A DNA stretch of 64,000 nt from Clostridiales bacterium (lineage in GTDB: Bacteria > Bacillota > Clostridia > Oscillospirales > Acutalibacteraceae). The DNA lies in contig JAAYIY010000037.1 in assembly GCA_012523185.1 (NCBI GenBank), positions 1 to 64,000 on the forward strand. Reading direction: 5' to 3'. Shown here in pieces: positions 50,983 to 60,047 of this stretch. The translations under genes and the position numbers were made by a program. Every line of letters starts with the position of its first letter. The first letter of the stretch is position 1. The notes beneath the pieces were generated by a model. It had not been told where the DNA came from, did no database searches, and saw nothing but the letters and a program-made list of their open reading frames with translations.

Positions 50983-53298
50983 ATGGACGGCTGTTTAATT
51001 ATTGAGGGCGGCGCGCTGCGCGGGATACACACCTCGGGCGTGCTTGATGTCCTGATGAAAAATGAAATATATATGTCGAGCGTCATAGGCGTTTCCGCCG
51101 GGGCGCTCAACGGTTTTAATTACATCTCAAGGCAGCCGGGGCGCTCTGCACGGGCAAACCTTGAATTTATAAAGGATGAAAGATATTTTAACCTCCTGAA
51201 CATCGCCAGGAGAAAAAGCGTGTTTGGATTTGACTTTATGTTCGGGGGGATGAGCGAGATAATGCCCTTTGATTCTGACACGTTTGAAAACTCCGCGCAA
51301 AAGTTTTTTATTGTTGCGACAAACGTCGACACAGGCAAGCCTGTATATTTTGAAAAGGGTGTCTGCTCCGATATTTTTGCCGCCGGAGCCGCGTCGGCAA
51401 GTCTCCCTTTTTTGTCGCCGCCTGTGACGATTGAGGGACGCGAATATATCGACGGCGGCATTTCCGACCCTGTCCCGATAGAAAAAGCGCTGGCAGACGG
51501 TTACGGTAAAATTGTGGTTGTGCTTACGCGCCACAAGGGTTTCCGCAAGCCTACGATGCCGATACCTGAGCGGGAGACGGCAAAGATGCTTTATAAAGAC
51601 AAGCCGGAGCTGCTGGAGGTAATCCTTAACACAAACAAAGCATACAACGAAACGCTTGACCTCATCGACAGGCTTGAGGAGGAGGGCAGGATATTCGCTT
51701 TGAGACCGTCCTCGGAAATTGGCATCAACTTTTTTGACACAGATTCCGACAGGCTCGGGTTTTTGTATCAAACGGGGATAACGGATGCCGGAAACAGTCT
51801 TGACGCGCTGCGCAAATATCTCGGGATTAAGACAAAGCCAAAAAGCTGCCGCGCGGGCGGAGTGAGGAAGTATGATATTTCAGATTACGCAAGCGAAAAC
51901 CTTCTTTACAGCCGCGTCCAAACAATGAACGGCTTCGGCAGCAGGCTGACGGGCAGCGAGGGGCAGCGCAAATTCATAAGGTACCTAAAAAATGAGATAC
52001 GCAAAATGAATTTGGAGATATATTCCGATCCCCACTTCTTTGACCGATGGGAGGAAAAAGACAGGTCGCTCGTCATACACAGCCCTGGCGGCGCCGAAAA
52101 TATCTCTGTTTCATCCGTTTTTCCATACTCCGGCGAAACAGATGAAAAAGGCGTGACGGCGGAGCTTGTTTATGCGGGCGGCCCCATAGAGTTTATTAAC
52201 GCAAGGGATAAGATTCTTGTCACAAAGGTCAACAAGCCGGATTTTTTGCCGTCGTCGCTTTCCTTTGACAGGCGGAGGGCAAAACCGAAGGACGTCGATT
52301 TGCCGAAGAACTACACGGGACCAATAGCGGCATCTTTTTATCATCTGTCCCTTTTAAAGGCCGCAAAGCTTGCGGGGGCAAGGGCGGCTGTCTGCGTCTG
52401 GGACGGCATGAGCGATGAGAGCATCAAGGGGCAGTATCTGCCGTTTGTGCTTGACTATCAGGGCATACCGGCAGTGTGGGTAAACGCGGCGGAAGGCAAA
52501 AAGGTGATTGACGCGGCGGAGGCGCACAGAAACGCCTCTTTCACGCTGACCGCGGAAAAAGAGAGCTGCGCGCGCACCGAAACCTTTTACTGCATGATTG
52601 AGGGCGAAAACAAAGAAGAAGCCGTAATCATCAACAGCCACACTGACGGAACAAACTGTATCGAGGAAAACGGCGCGATTGCGATGCTTTCGCTCATAGA
52701 TTGCCTGCGCGGTAAAAAGCTTAACAGGACGCATATATTCGTTTTTGTGACAGGTCATTTTCGCCTTCCGATGTTCAAAAGTCCGTTGGGCGGAGGTGTT
52801 CAAGCGACATCAAAGTGGCTTGGCGCACATCCCGATTTATGGGACGGAAAAGGCGGGCATCTGAAGGCTGTCGCCGGTTTGTCAATCGAGCATCTCGGCT
52901 GCATGGAATGGAAGGATGTCGACGGAGTTTATGCCAAAACGGGAAATATCGAGACAGAAATAGTTTATACCGGAAACAAAATAATGGACGAAATTTATTA
53001 CAGAGCGCTCGAGGGCAGAAGCCGTGTGCGCACTCTGACATTGCGCGGTCACAACCTTTTTCATTTTGGCGAGGGTCAGCCGCTGTTTAATGCCAAGATA
53101 CCTGAAATAGCTTTCGTGGCGTCTCCGGACAGTCTTTGTGTTGTGAGTGAAAGCCATGAGATGGAGAAATTTGACGCGGCATTAATGATGCAGCAGACGC
53201 AGACATTCCTCAACTGCCTTACAATGATAGACGACATGCCGAAATCCGCCATTGGGAGCTGCGAGCAGAACTCCCTCATCAGGGTGCGGAGAAAATGA
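50983..53298 (+). CDS. fusion of patatin-like phospholipase and M28-type peptidase-like domain
   Basis: A 771-residue protein with two hydrolase folds. Residues 1-285 are a RssA-type patatin: IIEGGALRGIHTSG (oxyanion loop), IGVSAGALNGF with Ser38, and YIDGGISDPV with Asp157. From about 305 on there is an aminopeptidase-like part (DYASENLLYSRVQTMNGFGS, then GSRLTGSEGQRKFI) with a PA-like insert and the metal core around VIINSHTDGTNCIEENGAIA (His553, Glu561/562). The usual Glu-Glu of M28 reads as Gly-His in FVFVTGHF (residues 587-593), so the metal site may be altered. No signal peptide: a cytoplasmic protein. I know of no standard family with this order of domains. Confidence 0.75.
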   Translation: MDGCLIIEGGALRGIHTSGVLDVLMKNEIYMSSVIGVSAGALNGFNYISRQPGRSARANLEFIKDERYFNLLNIARRKSVFGFDFMFGGMSEIMPFDSDTFENSAQKFFIVATNVDTGKPVYFEKGVCSDIFAAGAASASLPFLSPPVTIEGREYIDGGISDPVPIEKALADGYGKIVVVLTRHKGFRKPTMPIPERETAKMLYKDKPELLEVILNTNKAYNETLDLIDRLEEEGRIFALRPSSEIGINFFDTDSDRLGFLYQTGITDAGNSLDALRKYLGIKTKPKSCRAGGVRKYDISDYASENLLYSRVQTMNGFGSRLTGSEGQRKFIRYLKNEIRKMNLEIYSDPHFFDRWEEKDRSLVIHSPGGAENISVSSVFPYSGETDEKGVTAELVYAGGPIEFINARDKILVTKVNKPDFLPSSLSFDRRRAKPKDVDLPKNYTGPIAASFYHLSLLKAAKLAGARAAVCVWDGMSDESIKGQYLPFVLDYQGIPAVWVNAAEGKKVIDAAEAHRNASFTLTAEKESCARTETFYCMIEGENKEEAVIINSHTDGTNCIEENGAIAMLSLIDCLRGKKLNRTHIFVFVTGHFRLPMFKSPLGGGVQATSKWLGAHPDLWDGKGGHLKAVAGLSIEHLGCMEWKDVDGVYAKTGNIETEIVYTGNKIMDEIYYRALEGRSRVRTLTLRGHNLFHFGEGQPLFNAKIPEIAFVASPDSLCVVSESHEMEKFDAALMMQQTQTFLNCLTMIDDMPKSAIGSCEQNSLIRVRRK

Positions 53299-53551
53299 CG
53301 TCAAGCAGCAGCAAAGACACAATGCCGGGCGTTCCCAAAACGGCGCCGGTGCCGAGAGTGTACCAGTTGACGGCGACAGTGACACCTGTGAGGAGCCCCA
53401 CCGCGTTGACGGCGAACAGCGACGCCACACCCTGAAGGCAGGTTAGGAAAGCCGCTTTGGCAAAACGTCCCGTTTTAAGCATGGAGATTAGGACTGTAAG
53501 CGCGGCGCATGAAAGTATTGTAATTACAAGCACTGTTGACAAAACGCTCAT
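53279..53551 (-). CDS. bofA: BofA-like pro-sigma-K processing regulator
   Basis: A 90-residue membrane protein with two or three hydrophobic segments. The C-terminal part (VNWYTLGTGAVLGTPGIVSL) resembles the BofA family, which holds the sigma-K protease SpoIVFB inactive in the outer forespore membrane. It overlaps the end of the patatin fusion gene by 20 bp, tail to tail. BofA similarity is short, so the call is moderate. Confidence 0.68.
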   Translation of the reverse strand: MSVLSTVLVITILSCAALTVLISMLKTGRFAKAAFLTCLQGVASLFAVNAVGLLTGVTVAVNWYTLGTGAVLGTPGIVSLLLLDVIFSAP

Positions 53552-53752
53552 TAAAGCTTATCCTTTCCCGGATTTATGTCACGTCGGGCATATATCCGCT
53601 TTTAAAATTTAATTTATCCGCTTGACGGGAGCGGCGCGCGGATGAACACCCTGCCGACTGCAAACTGCTCCGTCTCCCTTTTAATATTTATATTAAAAGT
53701 GGGACAAATATGATTAAACACGCAAATTTTATAAAATAAACACGGGAGATGT

Positions 53753-54718
53753 ATGACAATGTATCCGATGATATTAAAGCCCGCCGTCTCAAGCGCAATT
53801 TGGGGAGGCAGGAGGCTTATAAATGAATACGGCGTCGAAACAGAAAAGGAAAACGCAGCCGAGGCGTGGGTTCTTTCATGCCACCCGAACGGAAGCGCGA
53901 CTGTCGTCAACGGCAAGCACGCGGGGCGCACGCTTAAATCCGTTTATGAAGAAAACAAGGAGATATGCGGCAAAAACTGTGAAAGGTTTGAGGATTTTCC
54001 GATTCTTATAAAGTTTATCGACGCGATGGACAACCTTTCAATCCAAGTTCACCCCGACGACGAATACGCGCGCGGCAAAGAAAACAGCGCCGGGAAAACA
54101 GAGTGCTGGTATATTCTTGACTGTGATGAAAACGCGTGCCTGATTCTCGGGTTTAATGAAAATATAGATGCCGCAACATTCAAAAAGGCGATAGAAAATG
54201 ACACACTGCTTGAATATGTCAACAAAGTTAAGATAAAAAAGGGCGACTTCTTTTTCATCGAATCAGGAACACTTCACGCAATCTGTAAAGGTGTTTTGCT
54301 TGTCGAAGTGCAGCAAAACTCCGACATAACATACAGGGTATATGATTACAACAGGACGACAGCCGACGGAAAACAAAGAGAACTGCACATTCCAAAGGCT
54401 GTTGATGTCACAAACACAATTCCTTACTCTTTTAAAAGGGGTGGGAGGATATGTAAAGCACATGAGGTTTACAGCGGAAAAGAGAAGCTTATAAGCAGCG
54501 AACTTTTCACAGTGTCAAAAGTTAAGGTTGCAGACTTTTATGAGACGACCGCGGACGAAAGCAGCTTTGTGTCCCTGCTTGCGATTGACGGTGAAGGCTC
54601 GCTTGAATGCCTCGGTGAAACAATCCTTCTGAAAAAAGGCGGCAGTGTATTTATACCGGCAGGAGCGGGAAAGGTCAAGGTTTACGGTGATATTGAATTA
54701 ATCGAAACAAGGATTTAA
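53753..54718 (+). CDS. manA: mannose-6-phosphate isomerase (class I, Firmicutes form)
   Basis: A 321-residue cupin-type zinc enzyme that interconverts mannose 6-phosphate and fructose 6-phosphate. KPAVSSAIWGGRRL, FIDAMDNLSIQVHPDDEYA, GKTECWYIL and LVEVQQNSDITYRVYDYNR are the family blocks; the Gln/His/Glu zinc ligands lie in these. GGGAG lies 4 bases before ATG 53753 and 10 before ATG 53759, so either is possible. Confidence 0.94.
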   Translation: MTMYPMILKPAVSSAIWGGRRLINEYGVETEKENAAEAWVLSCHPNGSATVVNGKHAGRTLKSVYEENKEICGKNCERFEDFPILIKFIDAMDNLSIQVHPDDEYARGKENSAGKTECWYILDCDENACLILGFNENIDAATFKKAIENDTLLEYVNKVKIKKGDFFFIESGTLHAICKGVLLVEVQQNSDITYRVYDYNRTTADGKQRELHIPKAVDVTNTIPYSFKRGGRICKAHEVYSGKEKLISSELFTVSKVKVADFYETTADESSFVSLLAIDGEGSLECLGETILLKKGGSVFIPAGAGKVKVYGDIELIETRI

Positions 54719-54750
54719 TTTTTTGAATATATGGCACATGGAGAAAAAAG

Positions 54751-56220
54751 ATGAAAAATATTTCAGAATCTGTTAAAAAGACTTATGGAAGCCTTCCCGA
54801 AAAGGCACTTCAAATAGGTGAGGGCAATTTTTTAAGAGCCTTTTTCGGTACCATAGTCGAGCAAATGAACAGCCGTGGTTTGTTTAACGGCAGCATTGTG
54901 ATGACACCGCCGCGCAGGTGGGAAAACTGTGCGAAGCTTAAGACGCAAGACAACATATACACGGTGCTGAACAGGGGCGTTTTAAACGGGCGTGTGATCG
55001 AGCAGCCGCAAATTGTGACATCTGTGTCGCGGTGTGTTGATTCCGTTCTTGATTGGGAGGAAACAAAGCGCGTTGTTTGTCTTGAAGATTTAAAGGTTAT
55101 CGTGTCAAACACCACCGAGGCGGGAATAAGATACTGTAAAGCTGATTCACTTGACAATATTGCCGCCGCTTCTTATCCGGCAAAGCTTGCGGCACTTCTC
55201 TACACACGCTTCAAACACTTTAAAGGCGCTGACAAAAAGCTACTCATACTGCCCACAGAGCTTATAGAGCAAAATGGAACAGAGCTTCAAGAATGTGTGC
55301 TGAAATATGCCGACGATTGGAGATTTGGTGTCGACTTTGCGAGCTGGGTTGACAGGAGCTGCTGCTTTGCAAACACTCTTGTGGACAAGATTGTTTCAGG
55401 CTTTCCTTTTGAGGATTACGCCAAAACAGCAGAAAAGTTAGGATATGACGATCCGATGCTTGTGGCTTGTGAACCGTTTCTGTTTTGGGCAATAGAATGC
55501 CCCAAGCCTTACAGGAACTTGTTCCCGGCGGACAAGTGCGGGCTTGATATTGTTTTTTGTGACGATATTAAGCCGTACAAAAAAAGAAAGGTAAGGATAT
55601 TAAACGGCGCCCACACAGCGACTGTCCTTGCGGCGTTCCTTTGCGGCTATGACACTGTGGGCGAGATGATGTCTGACAAGCTTTTTGTAAAGTATATTGA
55701 CAGGCTTGTATACGAGGAAATTATTCCTGCCGCAAATATGGATAATAGTTTTTTAAAAAGCTTTGCGGCGTCTGTTTTTGACAGGTTCGGCAACCCATAT
55801 ATAAAACACAAGCTTTTGGATATATCACTTAATTCTGTTTCAAAGTTTAACGCAAGATGTAAAGGCACATTACTTGACGCGATAAGGCTTAAAATTGATT
55901 GCGAAATTACAATCTTTTCTCTTGCCGCGCTCATATGCTTTTATGACGGGACATTTCAAAACGGAGTATATTTCGGGACAAGAGGCGGCGAATCAGAAAA
56001 ATATGAGATAAGGGACAGCGCGGAGGTTTTACGCTTTATGTCGGATGCGTGGACAGGCTCCAATCCCGTCCAAAAGATTCTTTCAAACAAGGAGTTTTGG
56101 GAAATTGATTTGTCGGAGATTGACGGGCTTGAGCAAAAAGTGTCGGACAGAATTTTAAATATAAAAGAAAAAGGCATGAGGCGAGCCATTGAGATTTTGC
56201 TTGACGAAAGGAATGATTGA
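54751..56220 (+). CDS. uxaB: tagaturonate reductase
   Basis: A 489-residue enzyme of the polyol dehydrogenase family that reduces D-tagaturonate to D-altronate in galacturonate breakdown. ALQIGEGNFLRAFFGTIVEQ is the NAD loop, VSNTTEAGIRY the second conserved part, VRILNGAHTATVLAAFLCG carries the Lys/Asn/His active site. It is 32 bp after manA and overlaps the next gene by 8 bp. Other galacturonate genes (uxaA, uxaC) are not in the window. Confidence 0.88.
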   Translation: MKNISESVKKTYGSLPEKALQIGEGNFLRAFFGTIVEQMNSRGLFNGSIVMTPPRRWENCAKLKTQDNIYTVLNRGVLNGRVIEQPQIVTSVSRCVDSVLDWEETKRVVCLEDLKVIVSNTTEAGIRYCKADSLDNIAAASYPAKLAALLYTRFKHFKGADKKLLILPTELIEQNGTELQECVLKYADDWRFGVDFASWVDRSCCFANTLVDKIVSGFPFEDYAKTAEKLGYDDPMLVACEPFLFWAIECPKPYRNLFPADKCGLDIVFCDDIKPYKKRKVRILNGAHTATVLAAFLCGYDTVGEMMSDKLFVKYIDRLVYEEIIPAANMDNSFLKSFAASVFDRFGNPYIKHKLLDISLNSVSKFNARCKGTLLDAIRLKIDCEITIFSLAALICFYDGTFQNGVYFGTRGGESEKYEIRDSAEVLRFMSDAWTGSNPVQKILSNKEFWEIDLSEIDGLEQKVSDRILNIKEKGMRRAIEILLDERND

Positions 56221-56797
56221 AATAAGTGTTTTTATAAGGCCGTATGAGGCGAGGGATTACGACAGGGTCAGGCTCATTTGCATAGCGACCTCCGACACAA
56301 AAATCAGGAGCGAGTCAAAAAGGACATTTATTTTAAAAATGTACTGCGACTATTACATCGAGTCGGAGCCGAAAAACTGCTTTGTTGCTGTTGACGGCGG
56401 CGCCGACGGTGCCGAGGAGCAGGTTGTGGGCTATATCCTTTGCGCGGCGGACTGTGAAAGCTATGCGAAAAACTTTTTAAAAAACTATGTTCCGAAAATA
56501 AAAGCGACCGGAAGGCTTAACGGCTTTACCGCGCGTTCCGAAGTTTTTCTTTATTCAAGATATGCCGCGTTTTTCCCCGCCCACTTGCACATTGATGTTT
56601 TGCCTGCGTATCAGCGGCTGGGGATTGGCAAAATGCTCACGGATACGCTGCTTGAGCATCTTCGTGAAATGAAGATAAAAGGAGTTATGCTCGTCGTGGG
56701 GAAAAAGAATGTCAAGGGACGCTCGTTTTACTACAAATACGGGTTTTCAGAAGTGGGCAAGGCAGGCCCCGGAGTTGTTTTTGGAATTGATTTATAA
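56213..56797 (+). CDS. GNAT family acetyltransferase
   Basis: A 194-residue N-acetyltransferase. I start it at ATG 56213, just behind GAAAGGA, overlapping uxaB by 8 bp. HIDVLPAYQRLGIGKMLTDT is the acetyl-CoA loop (Q-x-x-G-x-G) and MLVVGKKNVKGRSFYYKYGF the typical end of the fold. Similar proteins lie next to glycosidase and sugar genes in gut bacteria. The substrate is unknown. Confidence 0.85.
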   Translation: MIEISVFIRPYEARDYDRVRLICIATSDTKIRSESKRTFILKMYCDYYIESEPKNCFVAVDGGADGAEEQVVGYILCAADCESYAKNFLKNYVPKIKATGRLNGFTARSEVFLYSRYAAFFPAHLHIDVLPAYQRLGIGKMLTDTLLEHLREMKIKGVMLVVGKKNVKGRSFYYKYGFSEVGKAGPGVVFGIDL

Positions 56798-56951
56798 TTT
56801 TTACGAAACAAACAAGCTGTTAATATGTTTAAACGTCAAATAATTTTGCACAAAGATATTTTAAAACGCATTGAAATGACACATTTTAGTAGATTTGGAT
56901 GAATCATTATACTTTTATGTCACTTTTTTTCTAAATTTTTATGTAATTATG

Positions 56952-56980
56952 TTGACTTCTTATTAACGGAATGTTAATAT
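56952..56980 (+). promoter_or_regulatory. sigma-A promoter of the EAL/TasA/SipW locus
   Basis: TTGACT (56952-56957), 17 bp, TAATAT (56975-56980). The leader runs about 120 bases to 57109. I looked for a cyclic-di-GMP riboswitch and did not find its signature. The rest of the 310 bp gap is AT-rich and holds no gene. Confidence 0.6.
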
Positions 56981-57108
56981 TAGTACAACTAAAGTTATGA
57001 CATCGTATCATATTATGTGCTAATGGCTATATTTCACGGCATATATTTTGTTACAGCCTTGTTTTTTCATTGACATTTGTACTATTTTTTTGACGGGAGT
57101 GCCGCTAA

Positions 57109-57939
57109 ATGGGAGAAAAGAAGCCGGATGAAGCTAAGAATACAGCTGCCCCAAAGACAGACGCAGCCAAAGACACCGCCGCGAAGAAAAAGCCCGCGGC
57201 AAAGAAAAAGACTTCCGGCCGCTCAAGGCTGAGGGCGCTGGAGCTTACATACCAGCCTGTTTTTGACGTTCACTTAAACATGGCGATAGACTATGAAACA
57301 ACCTTTAGGATAAACGACAGGCATATGGGCGTTCTCCTGCACGATGCAATCATCCCCGTCGCGATGAAGTCTCCTCAGATCTGCGACTTGAACATATGGA
57401 ATATTGAGGAGGTCTGCGACGCCATCATCCGCTGCGACAAGCGGGAGGCCGACATAAACAGGGTCATAATCCCGATGTCAGTCAGATACCTTTCCAGGAA
57501 AACCATGTTCCGCCAAATTGTTAAAATTGTCGAGACAAAAGGTGTGAACCCCGATAAATTCTGTTTCAACATCAGCGAAAACATTCTTGAGTCTGAAAAA
57601 CTGCAAGTCAAGGAAAACATCAAATCTTTACGCGAATACGGCTTCCTCGTCTCAATAGACGATTTTGGAGTCGAGTACACCGCGTTGTCACATTTAGGTC
57701 AGTATGAAGTCGATTATATAGGTCTTAACTCAAGCCTTGTCGAGGACATAATGACAAACGAACGGACACAGAACATGGTTCAGGGGATAATGGATTTTGT
57801 AAAGAAACTCGATTCTCAGGTCAAAGTGGACGGTGTGGATTCTAAGGAAAAGGCCGAACTCCTGCGCAGCATGGGCGCTGACCAGATGAAGGGCGGATTT
57901 TATGGGAAGCCGATAAGCGAAAGGCAAATCAGAACCTGA
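57109..57939 (+). CDS. degenerate EAL-domain protein
   Basis: A 276-residue cytoplasmic protein. Residues 1-38 are a Lys/Ala-rich tail without fixed fold. Residues about 43-276 follow the EAL phosphodiesterase fold (LTYQPVFDVHLNMAIDYETT, SIDDFGVEYTALSHLGQYEV, MGADQMKGGFYGKPIS). Several catalytic positions of cyclic-di-GMP phosphodiesterases are changed: EAL reads E63-T-T, the Asn before the Ser is Met123, the Lys of the DYIK block is Gly205, and the late Glu is Asp241. DDFG (184-187) and Glu157 remain. It is probably not a phosphodiesterase; it may bind a nucleotide or a partner. It lies first in the filament-like locus. Confidence 0.8.
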   Translation: MGEKKPDEAKNTAAPKTDAAKDTAAKKKPAAKKKTSGRSRLRALELTYQPVFDVHLNMAIDYETTFRINDRHMGVLLHDAIIPVAMKSPQICDLNIWNIEEVCDAIIRCDKREADINRVIIPMSVRYLSRKTMFRQIVKIVETKGVNPDKFCFNISENILESEKLQVKENIKSLREYGFLVSIDDFGVEYTALSHLGQYEVDYIGLNSSLVEDIMTNERTQNMVQGIMDFVKKLDSQVKVDGVDSKEKAELLRSMGADQMKGGFYGKPISERQIRT

Positions 57940-57975
57940 CTTTGGCGGGTAACATTCAGGTAGGAGTTGATAAGT

Positions 57976-58851
57976 TTGGGCAAAAAGAAAAAGGCGGATA
58001 AAAACATCAATCAGTCCCCGCTGTCCGTCTCGGCGCAGGGAGACAAGGGTCCTTACATACCGGCGCTTTCAATGGCTGACGCGAGCAAAAGATACGACGT
58101 CAACACGACGGCAGAGAAGGTTCGTCGCAGGGATTTCCTCATACGCCTTGTGGCGATAATCCTTTTGGCGCTGTTAATAATCCTCGGCATCGGATATTGC
58201 AGCATGGAGATTCTCAACAAAGCGGGGAGGTTTACTGTCAGCCTGACGCCCAACGAATACGGCATCTCTCTTTCGGACAATCCGGATTTTGAAAACCCCA
58301 CATTAAATCTTTACGCGGATCCGATTGAAGAAATGGACAACATCACAAAGAAATGGATTCAAAACCTTAACGGCGAGTTGGGGGATGATCCCGTTTATGA
58401 AGATTTCAACGATATTGATAAGATATGGGGTCAGCACAACGGCAAAAACTACATAGCTTACACCTTCGGCGTCAAAAACGCGAGCGCGGGTGAAGACGAC
58501 GTCGTTTCATATAGAGTGACGCTTGACACCAACTATGCATATAAAGGCGCGGACGAGGCTGTTCGCGTGGCTGTTTTTAAAAACGGTGTCCCAACAATTT
58601 ACGCAAAGCCGAAAAAGGGGACGCCGGATGGTCTTGAGGACTTTGAGGCGGATAAAAACTTTGTGTCTGACGACATTGTCATGGACGAGATAAGGTCGGA
58701 CTTCAAAGTAGGCGAAATGGACAGATACACTGTTGTAATCTGGCTCGAGGGCGAGGATCCTGAATGTGTAAACGATATTATGGGAGGGGAGGCCAAGTTT
58801 TCGATGAACTTTACTGTCATCGGCGGCAAGAGCTCTGATAACGCCGGATGA
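57976..58851 (+). CDS. membrane-anchored TasA-like protein
   Basis: A 291-residue protein, started at TTG 57976 nine bases after AGGAG. A basic cytoplasmic N-terminus ends in KVRRRDFLIR, then one helix (about residues 54-75) and an extracellular domain. It has no SipW-type cleavage motif, so it stays attached. The domain ends VIWLEGEDPECVNDIMGGEA (Trp256), the same W-x-E-G-x-D-x-x-C motif as in the two secreted proteins downstream. It could be the anchor or base on which a fibre of these proteins is built (inference). Confidence 0.7.
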   Translation: MGKKKKADKNINQSPLSVSAQGDKGPYIPALSMADASKRYDVNTTAEKVRRRDFLIRLVAIILLALLIILGIGYCSMEILNKAGRFTVSLTPNEYGISLSDNPDFENPTLNLYADPIEEMDNITKKWIQNLNGELGDDPVYEDFNDIDKIWGQHNGKNYIAYTFGVKNASAGEDDVVSYRVTLDTNYAYKGADEAVRVAVFKNGVPTIYAKPKKGTPDGLEDFEADKNFVSDDIVMDEIRSDFKVGEMDRYTVVIWLEGEDPECVNDIMGGEAKFSMNFTVIGGKSSDNAG

Positions 58852-58961
58852 GTTGGGGGAGACTCGCCCGTCACATCACGCTCCGGTCAAAGCTTGGCGG
58901 CCTTCCAAAATGTCTTTGACACTTTGGATAAATATTACAAATCTAAATTGGAGGAAAATTT

Positions 58962-59762
58962 ATGAAAAAGCGTTCAATTCTTTCAGCAGTCGCTATGCTT
59001 TTAGTGTCTGCGCTTGTTCTGACTTCAGCAACATACGCTTGGTTCGCCAGCGGTTCCGCCGCGAGCGCCAGCGCGATTACTGCTACTGTAGCTAACAGCG
59101 ACGGAACTCTCCTTATTTCCGCCGATGGCGGCACAACATGGAAGACCGCAGTCGCGATGGGATTAGACCCCACTGACGAGGACGACGCTTACGGTGATTT
59201 TGTCGAGTCGACACTCGTATTTCCGAACATCGGCTCATCGGCAGCGGGCCGCCTTATCCCTGTTTCCGGAACACCGTCTTCAGGTTCCATAACATTTATG
59301 GACGGCAGTCTTGAGGGAACCGCGTTCACATCAAAGACTGCAACGGCAGGCTGGGTAAAGGTTTTATTGAAGGTCAAGTCGACAGTCGCCACCACAATCA
59401 CAGTAGCTCCGGCGTTTTCGACAGCAGCCGATTTCGGTTACTGCTACTTTGTAGTGAACAGCACGGGCTATCTCTACGGTGTTGGAGCTTCCAGGGAGTA
59501 TTTCCCGATAGCCACATCCGGGGGCACAGTCACAGGTGTTGACAGCAACGGCAACGCAATAATGGACATCGGCGACTCATCCCACCCCGTGCTTGCGGCA
59601 CAGCAGACGACAGTTTCGCAGGGCTCTTATGACATAACGGCTGCGGCCGACACATCATATGATGTTGTTTTCTACATGTGGGCAGAAGGCAATGACGCCG
59701 CTTGCACAGGCGCGGTTGCTTCCTCGGCACTCAGCTGCTCAGTGGCTTTCACAAAAGCCTAA
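58962..59762 (+). CDS. secreted TasA/camelysin-like protein 1 with SipW-class signal peptide
   Basis: A 266-residue exported protein. The signal peptide has the SipW-dependent form: basic start, hydrophobic core, then TSATYAWFASG with the TYAWF motif at residues 24-28. The mature part is rich in Ser, Thr, Ala and Gly with alternating beta-strand pattern, typical of TasA/camelysin fibre proteins. The end holds MWAEGNDAACTGAV (Trp240). GGAGG lies before the ATG. TasA proteins form matrix fibres in Bacillus biofilms; here the same role is likely but not proven. Confidence 0.8.
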   Translation: MKKRSILSAVAMLLVSALVLTSATYAWFASGSAASASAITATVANSDGTLLISADGGTTWKTAVAMGLDPTDEDDAYGDFVESTLVFPNIGSSAAGRLIPVSGTPSSGSITFMDGSLEGTAFTSKTATAGWVKVLLKVKSTVATTITVAPAFSTAADFGYCYFVVNSTGYLYGVGASREYFPIATSGGTVTGVDSNGNAIMDIGDSSHPVLAAQQTTVSQGSYDITAAADTSYDVVFYMWAEGNDAACTGAVASSALSCSVAFTKA

Positions 59763-59777
59763 TTAACAGCACGTTTT

Positions 59778-59805
59778 GTGCCGGGCGGTTTTGCCCGTCC
59801 GGCAC
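59778..59805 (+). terminator. hairpin after the first TasA-like gene
   Basis: GTGCCGG (59778-59784) pairs with CCGGCAC (59799-59805), with further inner pairing. No T-run follows, so it may slow but not stop transcription, or protect the mRNA of the fibre protein. Confidence 0.45.
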
Positions 59806-59825
59806 ACCCCTTTAAATCTCCCCCG

Positions 59826-59906
59826 GTAGGGTCGGTTTCAAACCGCCCTAAAATATAATAGTGATTAGCTAAACACTAAATTAGGGCTGCTTGAAGCAGT
59901 CCCTAC
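59826..59906. repeat. 81 bp palindromic repeat element
   Basis: Two 25 bp arms (59826-59850 and 59882-59906) are inverted repeats with five mismatches; both begin GTAGGG when read inward. Each arm alone also forms a hairpin: CGGTTTCAAACCG in the left, CTGCTTGAAGCAG in the right. The differences between the arms are mostly pairs that keep each hairpin. The centre is AT-rich. It resembles dispersed REP-like units of Clostridia; no second copy is in the window. Confidence 0.6.
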
Positions 59907-59916
59907 AAGAGAGTTA

Positions 59917-59950
59917 CGCCGCGGTCCGCGCGGCCGCGGTGTAATTTTTT
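59917..59950 (+). terminator. terminator before the first SipW gene
   Basis: CGCCGCGG and CCGCGGTG (59917-59941) form an 8 bp stem with one G-U pair, followed by TAATTTTTT. It probably ends the transcript of the EAL/TasA part, so the SipW gene may need read-through or its own promoter. Confidence 0.6.
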
Positions 59951-60047
59951 GCTGATTGTTGTAAAAGTGCGATTTATGCGTTGCGTAATCATACAGTGCA
60001 TAAATCACCCTTTTACTGATTTATCAAAAATCGGAGGAATAAAAACA

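Noticed and set aside
56987-57108. Cyclic-di-GMP riboswitch in the leader of the EAL gene
   Set aside because: The leader is AT-rich and lacks the conserved GEMM motif and its tetraloop/receptor pattern.
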